A DNA stretch of 64,000 nt from Gaetbulibacter_B jejuensis (GCF_039524015.1 NZ_BAAAGF010000004.1:310001-374000), one strand, 5' to 3'; counted from the first letter of the stretch, positions 50,344-61,106 are shown. Notes: generated by a model not told the origin, from the sequence alone. Program-made: numbers and translations.

Positions 50344-51714
50344 ATGGCACAAAAACCTAGTATACCAAAAGGCACAAGAGATTTTAACCCAATAGAGGTA
50401 GCAAAACGCAATTATATTTTTGACACTATAAAAGCACAGTTTCAGCACTTCGGGTTTCAACCTATTGAAACACCAAGTTTTGAAAACTCTGACACCTTAA
50501 TGGGTAAATATGGTGATGAAGGCGACCGATTGATTTTTAAGATTTTGAATTCTGGGGATTATTTGTCAAAGGTTGATAATAAATATTATTTAGATAAAGA
50601 TTCTAATAAACTTACACCTTATATCTCCGAAAAAGCCCTTCGTTATGACCTTACAGTGCCATTTGCGCGTTATGTAGTGCAACACCAAAACGAAATTGAC
50701 TTTCCGTTTAAGCGCTACCAAATGCAACCAGTTTGGAGGGCAGATAGACCGCAAAAAGGACGTTTTAGAGAGTTTTACCAATGCGATGCTGATGTTGTTG
50801 GATCGCAATCTCTTTGGCAAGAAGTGGAGTTTGTACAATTATATGATGCAGTATTTTCGGCTTTAAAGCTAGAAGGAGTGACTATAAAAATCAATAACCG
50901 TAAAATACTTTCAGGTATCGCAGAGGTTATTGGAGCGCAAGATAAACTCATTGATTTTACGGTAGCTCTAGATAAACTTGATAAAATAGGAGAGGAGAAG
51001 GTAAAAGAGGAAATGCTTAGTAAAGGTATTTCTAAAGAAGGTATTGAAAAACTACAACCGCTTTTTGAATTGCAAGGCGATTTCTCAGAACAAATTGAAG
51101 CACTAAAAGCTATTCTTTCGGTTTCTGAAGAAGGTAAAAGAGGTATTGAAGAACTGGAGTTTATCAATACAGCAGTTTCAGAATTAAAATTACAAACTGC
51201 CAACTTGCAATTAGACGTTACTTTAGCAAGAGGACTTAACTATTACACAGGAGCTATTTTTGAAGTGTCAGCTCCAGAAGGTGTAAAGATGGGTTCTATT
51301 GGTGGAGGAGGAAGATACGACGACCTTACCGGAATATTTGGACTTAAAGATGTGAGTGGAGTAGGGATTAGTTTTGGTTTAGATAGAATTTATCTGGTAC
51401 TTGAAGAACTTAATTTATTTCCTGAAACCATATCAGAAAGTATAAAAGTGCTTTGTATTAATTTTGGAGAAGCTGAAGCGTTAACCTGTTTAAAAGCAAT
51501 AAAAGTATTAAGAGCTCATGGTATTAATGCAGAGTTGTATCCTGATGCTGCTAAAATGAAAAAGCAAATGAATTATGCCAACAAAAGAGCAGTACCTTAC
51601 GTTGTGCTTGTTGGTGAGTCTGAAATGAGTAGCAATACTTTTACGCTTAAAAATATGGCTAATGGCGAACAGCAGCAGCTATCGCTTGAAGATTTAATTA
51701 CTACTTTACAATAA
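50344..51714 (+). CDS. hisS: Histidyl-tRNA synthetase
   Basis: 456 residues. Class II motifs: motif 2 QMQPVWRADRPQKGRFREFYQCDADVVG, the histidine-specific ARGLNYYTGAIFEV and motif 3 GVGISFGLDRIYLVLEEL. The C-terminal anticodon-binding domain covers about residues 365-456 (VLCINFGEAEAL, ELYPDAAKMKKQMNYANKRAVPYVVLVGE). Length matches family members of this type. It attaches histidine to tRNA-His. The upstream hairpin and repeat-bearing leader may affect translation. Confidence 0.97.
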   Translation: MAQKPSIPKGTRDFNPIEVAKRNYIFDTIKAQFQHFGFQPIETPSFENSDTLMGKYGDEGDRLIFKILNSGDYLSKVDNKYYLDKDSNKLTPYISEKALRYDLTVPFARYVVQHQNEIDFPFKRYQMQPVWRADRPQKGRFREFYQCDADVVGSQSLWQEVEFVQLYDAVFSALKLEGVTIKINNRKILSGIAEVIGAQDKLIDFTVALDKLDKIGEEKVKEEMLSKGISKEGIEKLQPLFELQGDFSEQIEALKAILSVSEEGKRGIEELEFINTAVSELKLQTANLQLDVTLARGLNYYTGAIFEVSAPEGVKMGSIGGGGRYDDLTGIFGLKDVSGVGISFGLDRIYLVLEELNLFPETISESIKVLCINFGEAEALTCLKAIKVLRAHGINAELYPDAAKMKKQMNYANKRAVPYVVLVGESEMSSNTFTLKNMANGEQQQLSLEDLITTLQ

Positions 51715-51742
51715 AAAAAGCCCTGATTTCTCAGGGCTTTTT
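51715..51742. terminator. Bidirectional terminator after hisS
   Basis: A 12-bp stem AAAAAGCCCTGA (51715-51726) with TCAGGGCTTTTT (51731-51742) around TTTC. It starts right after the hisS stop codon and ends 32 bp from the stop of the opposite giant surface-protein gene. Confidence 0.9.
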
Positions 51743-51774
51743 ATTTAGTTAAGATTTTAAAGATTTGGGAGAAA

Positions 51775-54700
51775 TTATTTAACTAAAACTTTCTTTGATA
51801 CTGAACCGCTCACAGTATGAATTTTAATAATATAAGTTCCTGTACTTAAGTTCTTAACTTCATACTCAGAATTGTTGCTCTGAGATATATTGTCAATTGT
51901 TGTAATAGATTGCCCTAAAATGTTTAGCATTTCCATATGTTTAACTTCTAGTAATCCAGGGTTTAGTAAAACAATGGTTTTGGAAGTGTTATCATAATAA
52001 ACATCTACTAGATTCAATTCATTATCTTCAATACCCAATGCAGAGTCTTCTGCGCTAAAGGTTATTTCATAAGTGTCTAGATGTTCTCCAGCATCCAAAT
52101 AAAAATTAAAATCGCCTTCGCTTAAGTTATGATAAGCGTCTGTTATCTTGTTGTGAATGTAAACTGTTAAGTCTTCTGGAGCGTTTTGTAACGCATCAAT
52201 AGTAATGGTGTTCATACCATCAGTTTCAACCTTTATACCTAATGGATATACTGTATCTTCGTTAGCTTCATTACTACCTTGTATAAGATATTTTTCGCCT
52301 TCAATCATCCAGAACATATCATCAATTTGGTTTTCATTTATCTTTCCATCGTAACCCCAATCAATATCTAAAGTTGCGTTTTCATCAATTGTAAGTAACA
52401 GCTGTCTTCTAATGGTATTAACAGAGTTAAGCCCAAGTCTTAGTTTTAATCTGTCGTCAGAGCTGTCAACAGAATTAGTTGTTACATCATAGTCGCTATC
52501 CGATGAACTTGATTGTCTCACAAATACTGATTGTGACCCACTTTCTCCATCGTAAGTTCCGTCTTCAATTCGGTAAATACGTTGACCGTTATTGAAATTG
52601 ATTTTTCCACCAGCATCAGCTGATACGAAGAATCCTTGACTTACAGGAATATATCGTCCTGGACGTTTTACAGGCGTACCACCAGTACCAACATCAGGAT
52701 CGTTTGTTCCGTAAGAAGAAGCTGGTAAGCCACCTGAAAGGTTTAAAGTAGCATAACCACCTTGGTATTCAGATAGTACGTGAGAGCCTCCTCCCCAATG
52801 TTCCCAGAAGTATAATGTTCCTGTAATTGTTGAGCCATTATCGTTAATAAACTGAACTGCGTCAATGGCAGAAGGGTAAGGGTTACCAACTAAGTAGTCG
52901 TTGTTAACCGCTAGGTCTAGGTCGTTTGTGCCACTAAACCCAATATCTCCATTGTTAGGTTTTCCTAAGAACGTATAGTTTTGGTCGGTTAATATTGAAC
53001 CAGAACCAGGTCCTTTCATAGTAAACCCTTCACCTGCTAATAAGTTACCAGATTGACGTACATGCTGCCACGATGAATAATCTCCTGAAGCTTGACTAGC
53101 AAATTTCCAAATCCAATAATCAGCAATTGTTACTGCAGGTGAGGTGTTAGATCCATCATATCCTGAAGAAGTAAAGACTATTGGGTTTGCGCCATTATCG
53201 TTATACATAACATCTGATACAGTATAGCTATTATTGTTTGTAACTGAACTTCCAGTTCCAACAGGAGATGACCAGTAGTTGTATGTAAAGGTATCAGCAG
53301 TTCCTTGTTGGTCGCGTTCTAAAGTACCTTCACTTTGTACATCAAGGTCACTATCTATAGTTTGTATTAATTGCGACTCACCTTCAAGGTCAATTTTAGC
53401 ATTTGGTTGACCATTTCCTATAGATAAATAATGCGTTACTGTTACACCATTTCCTGTATGTGTCGTGTTGTTCCCTGTTACAGTCAGTTCATTGTTATCA
53501 ACAAAAAGACCTAATAATAATCTGTTGTTGCTTTTTCCTGAAGGAAGAGAGCTGTTATCCATAGTTATATTGTGAGAAGTTTCTACAATATTCCAATCGA
53601 TAGTTTGGGTATTATCCATTGCTGAAACTGAACCAGGAGCATATTGTAATGATCCATTTAACCATGTGTTATTAGTGTCCCAGCTTCCATTGTTATTAGA
53701 TATATAAGGAAGTGGAGCTGTTTGTCTATCTACAGTTCTTAGATGTCTTAATGCACCTTGATTACCATTACCAGATTCATCCTTAGTGTTTGTGTACGTA
53801 TATCTAGTCATTGGGTAGTAGGCAGCTAAGCTAGACCATGGCACTGTACCAATGTCGTTTTTGGTAGGAGTAATTCCTCGACTAATAAAGTAAGACCCAC
53901 CAACAAAACTAGAGTTGTTTTCTATTTCTTGATTCATTACAAATCGTAATTGGTCTTCGGTAAGTGCTACATCCCATATTCTAACTTCATCAATATTACC
54001 TCTAAAGAAAGCTGTAGGAGTATTTTTGTTTGCAGCTCCAATATAGAATGATTGTGTTGTAGGTATTGGAGCAGTTCTACTAAAGGATGAATCCCTTACT
54101 CCATCAATATATAGTGTTGCAGTACCAGATCCATAAATAATGGCAACATGATGCCATTCATCTTCTGGAATTGGTTGGGTGGATGAAAGTTGCTGTGTTG
54201 ATCCTCCATTTTCCCATATAACATTTAACCTTCCTGAACTTGATATTTTAAAATCATAACCTTCAGTAAATGGTTCATTTCTTTTAGAAAGAATTGATGT
54301 GTTGTTTGATCCAGATTCTCTGTTTATCCATGCAGATATTGTAAATTCAGAAGAATTAAGGTCTACAGCGTCTTCCATATCTATGTAGTCTGTACTTCCG
54401 TTAAAGTAAACTGATCTGGTGTAAACTCTTTCTGGAGCCCAACCAAAAGTAATGTATTTAGTGCCATCAAAATCATAATTAGCTTTTACAATTGGCTCGC
54501 CAATTTCGTTAACGTCTTCAGTCATTACTCTGTAATCTGCTGTTGGGTCAAAATTAGGTGTGTCAGAAATAAACATTAAATAACGACCGTCTGGAGGAGT
54601 AGCTGTTCTAACAGCACTTCTTAGAATTGCGACTTCAACAGAAGGAATGTCTCCACCTCTTTCAACAACTTTCCAAGTTCTTGCTATTCCGTTAAATTGT

Positions 54701-57700
54701 ACCCAAGTTGATAAACCTGGAGTTATGCTAGAGCTCATGTTAACATCAACAATTACAGCTGGATCATCTAAATCAACACCATCATTTCCCCAAATCAAGA
54801 ATTGTTTGTCTTGTAATTGAGTGTCAGGGTTTAAGTTATTTGTGTCATATATGCTAGATATACCCATTGTAACAACACCTTGACCTCTGGTTCCTCCATC
54901 TAAATCATTGTTAACACTTCTAGATTGTTTTTGTAATAAATCTGAAGCATCGTCACGCCCAATTCCTGCTATGTCATAATTAAACACGTCTTCACTAGGT
55001 GTTCCTGTATTGACATCCCAAATTACAGTTCCGTCACTGTCTACATAATCATGAGATGTACCATTAACTCCTAAAGTAATTCCATACTTAATCGCTAAAT
55101 AAGATTGAATACGGTTACGCTCTTGTGTTAAGTTTGCATCGTCTTTTCTAGATGAGAAAGTGATGATTTCACAAACTCTTGCATTTAATGTAGCTTCCCA
55201 ACCTTCACTACGCCCAATCCAATATTTTGAGTCACTTACATTTAAAAATTCAACAACATCATTTTGTGCATATTCTATGTTGTTGGCATTGTAATAAAGC
55301 TCTTGTTGTGTTACAGCTGTATTGTTTCTTGCATTAATAATACCTACATTATCATAAGATGTGTTTTGATCATATACTGCATATCCATCTCTATTAGGGC
55401 AACTTCCACCTGTGCTATACGTTCCAATAGCAAAAGCAATACTTTCATTACAAACACGACCAGTATAATCACCCATACCTATACCAGTTGCATCAGTTTC
55501 ATTTGTGCCAGTATCAGCATCTCCACAAAAAGTATCCATAAACCCAAAGGAGTCATTTATAGCTGTATCATCAGGTATTAATACCACAAACATATCTTGG
55601 GTGTATAGACCACCATCACCTTCTAAAAATTGAGTGTTGGTATTGTCGTATGAAAAGTCAGAATCTAAATTAAAAGATGAAAATGTATTGTCAAACTCTA
55701 CTACTGGGTTGAAATTTACATTTCTGTAAGGATTGTCATAATATGTTGGTTCTTGACCTGGCGTGTTTACTGTAGCATCGTTATCTTTACTTTGGTCAAT
55801 CCATAAACTAACGCTTTGTCCATCTGTATAGCCTAGTCCGTCATTTCCTTTAAGCCATAACTCTAAATCGCTAGTAACACCTCCTGGAGCTGTAGAACCA
55901 GATCCTTCAATGTTGAAGGTGTAAGGGTTTTCGTCACTATCATTGTTAGCTATGGTAACTGTAGCTGTACGTGTACCTACTGCACTTGGGTCAAAAGTAA
56001 TATCAAAAGTGGTACTGCTACTAGAACCAATTGTATTAGAAGGTATAGAAGTTACTGTAAAATCACTAGCATTGGTACCTCCAATTAATACATATGGAGA
56101 ACTACCAGTAAGATTTAAGTCTAGTAAATTTCCATTGTTTTGTATCGTAAATGTTTTTACAATAGTTCCTCCTGTAACATTAGTATTACCAAAATTAGTA
56201 TTATCAGAAGGAGATGGAGTAGTGTCTCCACTCACTATTGTTGTTCCGTTTCCTTGTATGTTTATTTCTGGAGCAGTAGTGTACCCATTACCTTGAATAT
56301 TAAAAGTATATGGGTTTTCGTCGCTATCGTTATTTGCTATAGATACTATTGCTGTTCTTAAGCCTGCAGCACTAGGAGTAAATGTTATGGTAAAAGTGGT
56401 GCTGCCTCCTGCAGAAATTGAACCTGAAGGATTTGCGGTGAGTACAAAGTCTCCAGGATGTAATCCGGAAATTGAAATATAGGGAGAAGGGTCTGTTAAA
56501 TTTAAAGTTGCTGATCCTGTGTTTTGAATGGTAAATGTATTTGCATTAGATCCTACAGATACAAATTCAGAGCCAAAATCAGTGTCATCAGTAGCCGATG
56601 GTGTTGTGTCATTGTTGTTTATGGTGTTACCATTTCCAACTAAGTTAATTTCAGGTTGTGGTGTACCTGAAGTAATATTTATGGTGTAGTCTTCTACTTC
56701 ACCATCAAAATTAGTTTCGCATGATGTAGGATCTGAATTATATTTAGCAGAAACACGCATTCTTGTGTTTCCTATTGTTGCTCCAATAGGAACAGTTACA
56801 CTCAATGGAGAATTATTTGTAGCTCCATTTGTAACATTGTATGCGCTACCCATATCATATTCTTCACCAGAATCACCAAAGCTTCCGTTTTGGTTCCAAT
56901 CTATCCAAACTTTTGCATGTGCAGAGTAGCTTCCATCGGTATTAACATTGATCGTTAAGTTATATGAATTGCCTTGAGAAACTGAAGTTGAAATATGAGT
57001 GAAATCTTCGTAGCCTATATCTTTATTAGGGCCGTCACTGTTGTCTATAGTGTTAAATACAACTCTAGTAACTCCAGTTTCATATGAGGTGTTACCAGAT
57101 GATGCACAATAAGTAATTGAAGGGCTGAAATTCACTACCTGAATCTCATGAGCCATAGTATTACCACTTCTATGAGCCCAATGTGCTGCTTGCGTGGTTG
57201 AGTTAAAGTAATAATTACGCCAGCCTCTACCATAGGCTGTACCACCGCCACTAGAGGTAGAGGTACCAATGATTAATGCTTCATTAGTACTGCCTAAACC
57301 AGCAGATGAAATATTAATGCTTGTTTCTCCAGAAGAATTACTCGTGTCAGTATATCTTGTAACTTGAATATTTGGGTTGTTTACTACGTGAACAAATTGG
57401 CGATTGCCATTGGTTTGAGCATCATGATCACCATGAAAAGCCCAAGAAACAGTTTGGTTATTTCCTCCAGGACTCATAACTGGCCAGTTGTCTGCGATAG
57501 CATTGTCAGTACCATTATCACTCATATTTCCTCTATGGTGCGTAAAAATCATAGCTTCGCTCCAATCAGAAACACTAGCAGTTCCTCCAGAACTTCCATT
57601 AGCATTAGTTCGTAAAGTGATATTACCAGTATCTGTATTTACACTTCCAGAATCACCATGAAGTATAGTCCAATTGCTACCAGTAAATTCTACCAAAGTG

Positions 57701-58308
57701 ATATAAACAGTAACATTATCAGCATTTGAACCTTTTTGTACACGCATTGTAGATGCGTTTTCAAGATACGCAATTGCTGAACCAGAATCTGAACCAGCCG
57801 ATGATGCGCTGTTTACAATACCAGTAATAAAAGGAATACAGTCGTTAGCGTTACTAATACCAGTTAAAGATTGAGTAACATTGTTAGTGCCTCCATTTAG
57901 TGTAATTGTATATCGACCTCTAACTATAAATTCATTAGCACCTCCTGGAGACCCTGTGTACTCCCAAACAGATGCGTTAAATTTAGTGTTATTGTTAGTT
58001 GAATTACCTTCTCTGTAATAAGTGACTGTATTGGTTGCTGTTAATCTAATAGCTCCAGATACATCTCTTCCAGGAGCAGTTGACGAATTTTCGTCAGATC
58101 TGCCAGCTTGAGCTAATCTGTTGTTGTTATTTAATACAAAGGCATTATTTAGAGAAGAAACAGCTGTTATTGATGATGTAGCTCCTGTTCTTGGCACGTT
58201 TCTATCAAGATGTTGCACATTGAAATCTTGAGAAAAAGTAATAGTCGAAACTAAAAGTACACATAATATTATAAGGTACTTACATACTGTGAAAGTATAA
58301 TTTTTCAT
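51775..58308 (-). CDS. Giant multidomain T9SS surface protein
   Basis: 2177 residues. Order: signal peptide (about 1-27); a beta-rich N-terminal region (to about 398); a GEVED domain (about 400-545, ending GEVEDYTINI); two choice-of-anchor-D (ASH-like) repeats (about 553-672 and 681-801); a long beta region with LELWLKGNDGLGYTDGQSVSLWIDQS (about 808-1290, like DUF8202); a LamG/concanavalin-type domain (about 1300-1461); a region shared with the protein at 62130 (about 1530-2095); and a T9SS type A sorting domain (about 2100-2177, ending SKKVLVK). Expected on the outer surface as a large adhesin-like protein. The tandem motif at 58375 lies upstream. Confidence 0.9.
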   Translation of the reverse strand: MKNYTFTVCKYLIILCVLLVSTITFSQDFNVQHLDRNVPRTGATSSITAVSSLNNAFVLNNNNRLAQAGRSDENSSTAPGRDVSGAIRLTATNTVTYYREGNSTNNNTKFNASVWEYTGSPGGANEFIVRGRYTITLNGGTNNVTQSLTGISNANDCIPFITGIVNSASSAGSDSGSAIAYLENASTMRVQKGSNADNVTVYITLVEFTGSNWTILHGDSGSVNTDTGNITLRTNANGSSGGTASVSDWSEAMIFTHHRGNMSDNGTDNAIADNWPVMSPGGNNQTVSWAFHGDHDAQTNGNRQFVHVVNNPNIQVTRYTDTSNSSGETSINISSAGLGSTNEALIIGTSTSSGGGTAYGRGWRNYYFNSTTQAAHWAHRSGNTMAHEIQVVNFSPSITYCASSGNTSYETGVTRVVFNTIDNSDGPNKDIGYEDFTHISTSVSQGNSYNLTINVNTDGSYSAHAKVWIDWNQNGSFGDSGEEYDMGSAYNVTNGATNNSPLSVTVPIGATIGNTRMRVSAKYNSDPTSCETNFDGEVEDYTINITSGTPQPEINLVGNGNTINNNDTTPSATDDTDFGSEFVSVGSNANTFTIQNTGSATLNLTDPSPYISISGLHPGDFVLTANPSGSISAGGSTTFTITFTPSAAGLRTAIVSIANNDSDENPYTFNIQGNGYTTAPEINIQGNGTTIVSGDTTPSPSDNTNFGNTNVTGGTIVKTFTIQNNGNLLDLNLTGSSPYVLIGGTNASDFTVTSIPSNTIGSSSSTTFDITFDPSAVGTRTATVTIANNDSDENPYTFNIEGSGSTAPGGVTSDLELWLKGNDGLGYTDGQSVSLWIDQSKDNDATVNTPGQEPTYYDNPYRNVNFNPVVEFDNTFSSFNLDSDFSYDNTNTQFLEGDGGLYTQDMFVVLIPDDTAINDSFGFMDTFCGDADTGTNETDATGIGMGDYTGRVCNESIAFAIGTYSTGGSCPNRDGYAVYDQNTSYDNVGIINARNNTAVTQQELYYNANNIEYAQNDVVEFLNVSDSKYWIGRSEGWEATLNARVCEIITFSSRKDDANLTQERNRIQSYLAIKYGITLGVNGTSHDYVDSDGTVIWDVNTGTPSEDVFNYDIAGIGRDDASDLLQKQSRSVNNDLDGGTRGQGVVTMGISSIYDTNNLNPDTQLQDKQFLIWGNDGVDLDDPAVIVDVNMSSSITPGLSTWVQFNGIARTWKVVERGGDIPSVEVAILRSAVRTATPPDGRYLMFISDTPNFDPTADYRVMTEDVNEIGEPIVKANYDFDGTKYITFGWAPERVYTRSVYFNGSTDYIDMEDAVDLNSSEFTISAWINRESGSNNTSILSKRNEPFTEGYDFKISSSGRLNVIWENGGSTQQLSSTQPIPEDEWHHVAIIYGSGTATLYIDGVRDSSFSRTAPIPTTQSFYIGAANKNTPTAFFRGNIDEVRIWDVALTEDQLRFVMNQEIENNSSFVGGSYFISRGITPTKNDIGTVPWSSLAAYYPMTRYTYTNTKDESGNGNQGALRHLRTVDRQTAPLPYISNNNGSWDTNNTWLNGSLQYAPGSVSAMDNTQTIDWNIVETSHNITMDNSSLPSGKSNNRLLLGLFVDNNELTVTGNNTTHTGNGVTVTHYLSIGNGQPNAKIDLEGESQLIQTIDSDLDVQSEGTLERDQQGTADTFTYNYWSSPVGTGSSVTNNNSYTVSDVMYNDNGANPIVFTSSGYDGSNTSPAVTIADYWIWKFASQASGDYSSWQHVRQSGNLLAGEGFTMKGPGSGSILTDQNYTFLGKPNNGDIGFSGTNDLDLAVNNDYLVGNPYPSAIDAVQFINDNGSTITGTLYFWEHWGGGSHVLSEYQGGYATLNLSGGLPASSYGTNDPDVGTGGTPVKRPGRYIPVSQGFFVSADAGGKINFNNGQRIYRIEDGTYDGESGSQSVFVRQSSSSDSDYDVTTNSVDSSDDRLKLRLGLNSVNTIRRQLLLTIDENATLDIDWGYDGKINENQIDDMFWMIEGEKYLIQGSNEANEDTVYPLGIKVETDGMNTITIDALQNAPEDLTVYIHNKITDAYHNLSEGDFNFYLDAGEHLDTYEITFSAEDSALGIEDNELNLVDVYYDNTSKTIVLLNPGLLEVKHMEMLNILGQSITTIDNISQSNNSEYEVKNLSTGTYIIKIHTVSGSVSKKVLVK

Positions 58309-58356
58309 AAGCGGTTAAATTTTAGTTTGGGACTAACTAATTAATTAAAAGCGATA

Positions 58357-58364
58357 CAAATATA
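58357..58364 (-). promoter_or_regulatory. -7 box of the giant surface-protein gene
   Basis: On the minus strand TATATTTG, a full match to TAnnTTTG, 48 bp before the start codon. The tandem octamer motif begins 10 bp further upstream and includes a TTTG that falls at -33 spacing (20 bp). Confidence 0.65.
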
Positions 58365-58374
58365 TAAAAACACT

Positions 58375-58402
58375 CCATGAAATGCAAAAAAAACCGATAA
58401 AG
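58375..58402 (-). promoter_or_regulatory. Tandem octamer motif upstream of the giant surface-protein gene
   Basis: In plus-strand reading: CCATGAAA (58375-58382), a 12-bp spacer, CGATAAAG (58395-58402). It starts 66 bp upstream of the start codon and matches the motif at 61079 in nearly every base over 28 bp. Confidence 0.65.
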
Positions 58403-58443
58403 TGTATTTGTTATTTGTAATTTATTGATATATAGTTTTTTAA

Positions 58444-58475
58444 AAAGACTGCAAGCATAATTGTTTGCAGTCTTT
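58444..58475. terminator. Terminator of the M14 carboxypeptidase gene
   Basis: A 13-bp stem AAAGACTGCAAGC (58444-58456) with GTTTGCAGTCTTT (58463-58475), one wobble pair, 6-nt loop. It lies just beyond the minus-strand stop codon at 58495. Confidence 0.82.
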
Positions 58476-58494
58476 ATTTGAGGGTTTTAATATA

Positions 58495-61017
58495 TTATTG
58501 CTTTACTAATCGCTTAACAAACGACGTATTTGTTTCACTGTCAGTTATTTTTAAAAAGTACGTTCCGCTAGATAATGAATTTAAATTGGTTAAATTTATT
58601 TCATTATTTGTAGGAGTTAAGTCTCTTAAATCTAATACTGAGCGTCCGCTAACATCATAAACATTAAGATTTATATTTGTGTTTATGTTATTCAATTTTA
58701 TTGAAATATTGCTGTTGAATGGGTTTGGGTAAATCAACACATTGTTTTCATTAAATGTATTTGTGTTTAAAGTTGAATCTATAATATCAATAGTATAATC
58801 CTCAACTTCTCCGTAGTTAAATGTTTCACATGGGTCGTCAGCTGTATTTCCTGCACTATTATAATACTTCATTATAACACGCATTCTTGTTGTACCTAAT
58901 TTGGCATCAGGTGCATTAGGTACTGAAAAGGTTGTGCTTACTGGTGTTGTAGTGGAAGATGCACTTTCCATTATTTTTTCAGACGATTCAAAGGTGCCAT
59001 TATGGTTAAAATCAATCCATACTGATACAGCTTCTCTGTATTGAGTACCTGTCCAATATTTGGTAACACTAATATTGTTTCCAGAAGAATTTAAATCTAA
59101 TGTAAAAACTGTGCTTGTTAAATCTGAATACCCTGAAGATGTAGTTGATTGAGTGTTATTACTGCTACTATTTAGGGTGACATTACTAATGTATTCATCT
59201 CCAATATCTCCACCTTCTGCATCACAATAGTTAACACCTGTTGTAGAGAATTGTTGAGAAGTAGAATAACTTGTATTATTAGATCCACAATAAGAGCGAA
59301 CTTGAAACTCATAAGTTGTTTCAGGGTCTAAACCACTTATTTGATATGGGTTTGTAACACTTGTAACTTCAATCCATGAAGAGGCACCAACTACTCTGTA
59401 TCTAATGTCAAAATCATCAGCAGTTGAAGCTGTCCAAGATGCATTAGTTGAGCTTGAGTCTGTTCCTGTAGTTGTTAAACCAGTAGGAGCTGATGCTGTT
59501 AACGGAGTTAAAAGAATATCAGACAGTACTAAAGTTTGATAATCAGAAATTGTTTGATTTGTTAGTGTAAAAGATTGGTAACATGGAGCTTCAAACAAGA
59601 TGTCGTAAGTTCCAGATTTCACAGGTCTATAATAATCTCCAAAAGGAGCGCTACTTACTGTGTGCGAGCCTACAGCATCGTGACCAACTAGTGTAACTGT
59701 TGCTTCTACTGGGTTATTAGACACAGCGTCTTTTACAAATCCTTGAAAACCGTAAGTTCCTTGTATTAAATATTCAATTAAAGCTTCACGGTTATAATCC
59801 CAGTGATCATCTAATTGTGATGCAGGTATCACTTTAGTATTTGAAAGCTCAATAGTCACTTCTTTACACTGTTTGTAAAAGTTCATGTAATCTTGACGAC
59901 CACCATATACTTGATACCAATCAGCACCTTCTGTAACTCCTGGCCACTGATAGTTGCTATATGTAGCGTCCATATATCCAGAAGGACTATTGTTTTGACA
60001 GTTTACAGCGTACTCTTTACTTACTAAGAAAAACCAATCGCTATCGGCATGATCTGTATGCGTATTATCAAAAGGATAGTTAACAACTTCGGTTCCACCA
60101 TGAAAATTAGCTGAAAGCACAAAATGATTATCTTCTGCTAAAGCTAAGAAATGTTGGGTTTCAATTTGATATTCTTCTCCATCAGGATGAGCTCCTGCAA
60201 CATTATCTGGATAGTTTCTATTTAAGTCTACATTATTAGCGTTTGCTCGACGTGAGTTTGCTACAGATGTGTTAGAAGCACTATTGTAATAAGTTCCATC
60301 TGGATTTGCCATTGGGTTTATCCATATTTCAGAGTTATTGATAAGACTTGTAATTCTAGCATTATCTGGGTGTGATGGTGTTTTATAAGCAGTTATAAAA
60401 TAATCAATTAAATCTAACATTAAAGGATAACCAGTAATTTCGTCACCATGCATTGAGGAGGTGTACATTAATTTTGGCTCAGCTTCTTCAGTAGCGATGT
60501 TGTCAGATAGTTTAATAAATAGTAAGCGCTTGTCTCCACCGCCTACACCTTCAGTGGTTCCTCCAATATCAACTAATTCACAAATATCAGGATGCATTGT
60601 AGCAAACGCATACATTTGAGCTTCATAGTCTGCGTAAGTTGGGTAATAAGTTAAAGGAAAAGTTAATGGGTATGAACCTTCAGTCGAGTTTACAGTATTT
60701 ACCTGATTACTCATAACTATACCATAGGCTTCATTGTCTACTGCGTTTACATTGAAACTAAGGTTTCTTTCTAAAAATAAGTTGAATTGTTGTGTATTAG
60801 CCCAGGCATAAACTGTTTTAGTAGAAGGGTCATAATTAAGTATAGATAATTTATCTGTGAACTCTTGAAGTTCGGAAACATCTTCTATTTTAAAATCAAA
60901 ATAAACTTCTTTTTTCGAATCTAAATATTGTTCGGCTTTTTCTAAGCTAGTTTGCGCTTTGGCATTTATGCCTGCTAAACAAAGTAGCGTTACAAGTAGA
61001 AGGGTAGTTTTTTTCAT
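58495..61017 (-). CDS. M14 zinc carboxypeptidase with T9SS type A sorting domain
   Basis: 840 residues. Signal peptide (about 1-22). The M14 domain (about 120-420) has the zinc motif HGDE (His190, Glu193), substrate-binding NNVDLNRNYPD, the third zinc His region FHGGTEVVNYPFD and catalytic Glu in EVTIELSNTK. A carboxypeptidase-regulatory-like domain (about 425-505), a fibronectin III domain (about 508-600) and a GEVED domain (about 600-745, ending GEVEDYTIDI) follow; the type A sorting domain closes the protein (about 760-840). It removes C-terminal residues from peptides at the cell surface or outside. Confidence 0.93.
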   Translation of the reverse strand: MKKTTLLLVTLLCLAGINAKAQTSLEKAEQYLDSKKEVYFDFKIEDVSELQEFTDKLSILNYDPSTKTVYAWANTQQFNLFLERNLSFNVNAVDNEAYGIVMSNQVNTVNSTEGSYPLTFPLTYYPTYADYEAQMYAFATMHPDICELVDIGGTTEGVGGGDKRLLFIKLSDNIATEEAEPKLMYTSSMHGDEITGYPLMLDLIDYFITAYKTPSHPDNARITSLINNSEIWINPMANPDGTYYNSASNTSVANSRRANANNVDLNRNYPDNVAGAHPDGEEYQIETQHFLALAEDNHFVLSANFHGGTEVVNYPFDNTHTDHADSDWFFLVSKEYAVNCQNNSPSGYMDATYSNYQWPGVTEGADWYQVYGGRQDYMNFYKQCKEVTIELSNTKVIPASQLDDHWDYNREALIEYLIQGTYGFQGFVKDAVSNNPVEATVTLVGHDAVGSHTVSSAPFGDYYRPVKSGTYDILFEAPCYQSFTLTNQTISDYQTLVLSDILLTPLTASAPTGLTTTGTDSSSTNASWTASTADDFDIRYRVVGASSWIEVTSVTNPYQISGLDPETTYEFQVRSYCGSNNTSYSTSQQFSTTGVNYCDAEGGDIGDEYISNVTLNSSSNNTQSTTSSGYSDLTSTVFTLDLNSSGNNISVTKYWTGTQYREAVSVWIDFNHNGTFESSEKIMESASSTTTPVSTTFSVPNAPDAKLGTTRMRVIMKYYNSAGNTADDPCETFNYGEVEDYTIDIIDSTLNTNTFNENNVLIYPNPFNSNISIKLNNINTNINLNVYDVSGRSVLDLRDLTPTNNEINLTNLNSLSSGTYFLKITDSETNTSFVKRLVKQ

Positions 61018-61049
61018 CAGTTTTACGTGTTTAATGAATTATTATGGCG

Positions 61050-61057
61050 CTAATATA
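61050..61057 (-). promoter_or_regulatory. Probable -7 box of the M14 gene
   Basis: On the minus strand TATATTAG, one mismatch to TAnnTTTG; the same box precedes the gene at 61146. The tandem motif begins 21 bp further upstream. Confidence 0.45.
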
Positions 61058-61078
61058 TAATTAATTTTTAAAAAACAT

Positions 61079-61106
61079 CCATAAAATGCAAAAAAATCCG
61101 ATAAAG
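61079..61106 (-). promoter_or_regulatory. Tandem octamer motif upstream of the M14 gene
   Basis: In plus-strand reading: CCATAAAA (61079-61086), a 12-bp spacer, CGATAAAG (61099-61106). It starts 61 bp upstream of the start codon. Confidence 0.65.

Noticed and set aside
50098..50460. Minus-strand ORF overlapping the hisS start
   Set aside because: It runs against the start of a certain gene, lacks a domain and covers the hisS promoter region.
55264..55581. Plus-strand ORFs inside the giant surface-protein gene (also 55943-56296 and 57364-57615)
   Set aside because: They are low-complexity shadows opposite a Ser/Thr/Asn-rich coding frame, with no domain or start-site support.
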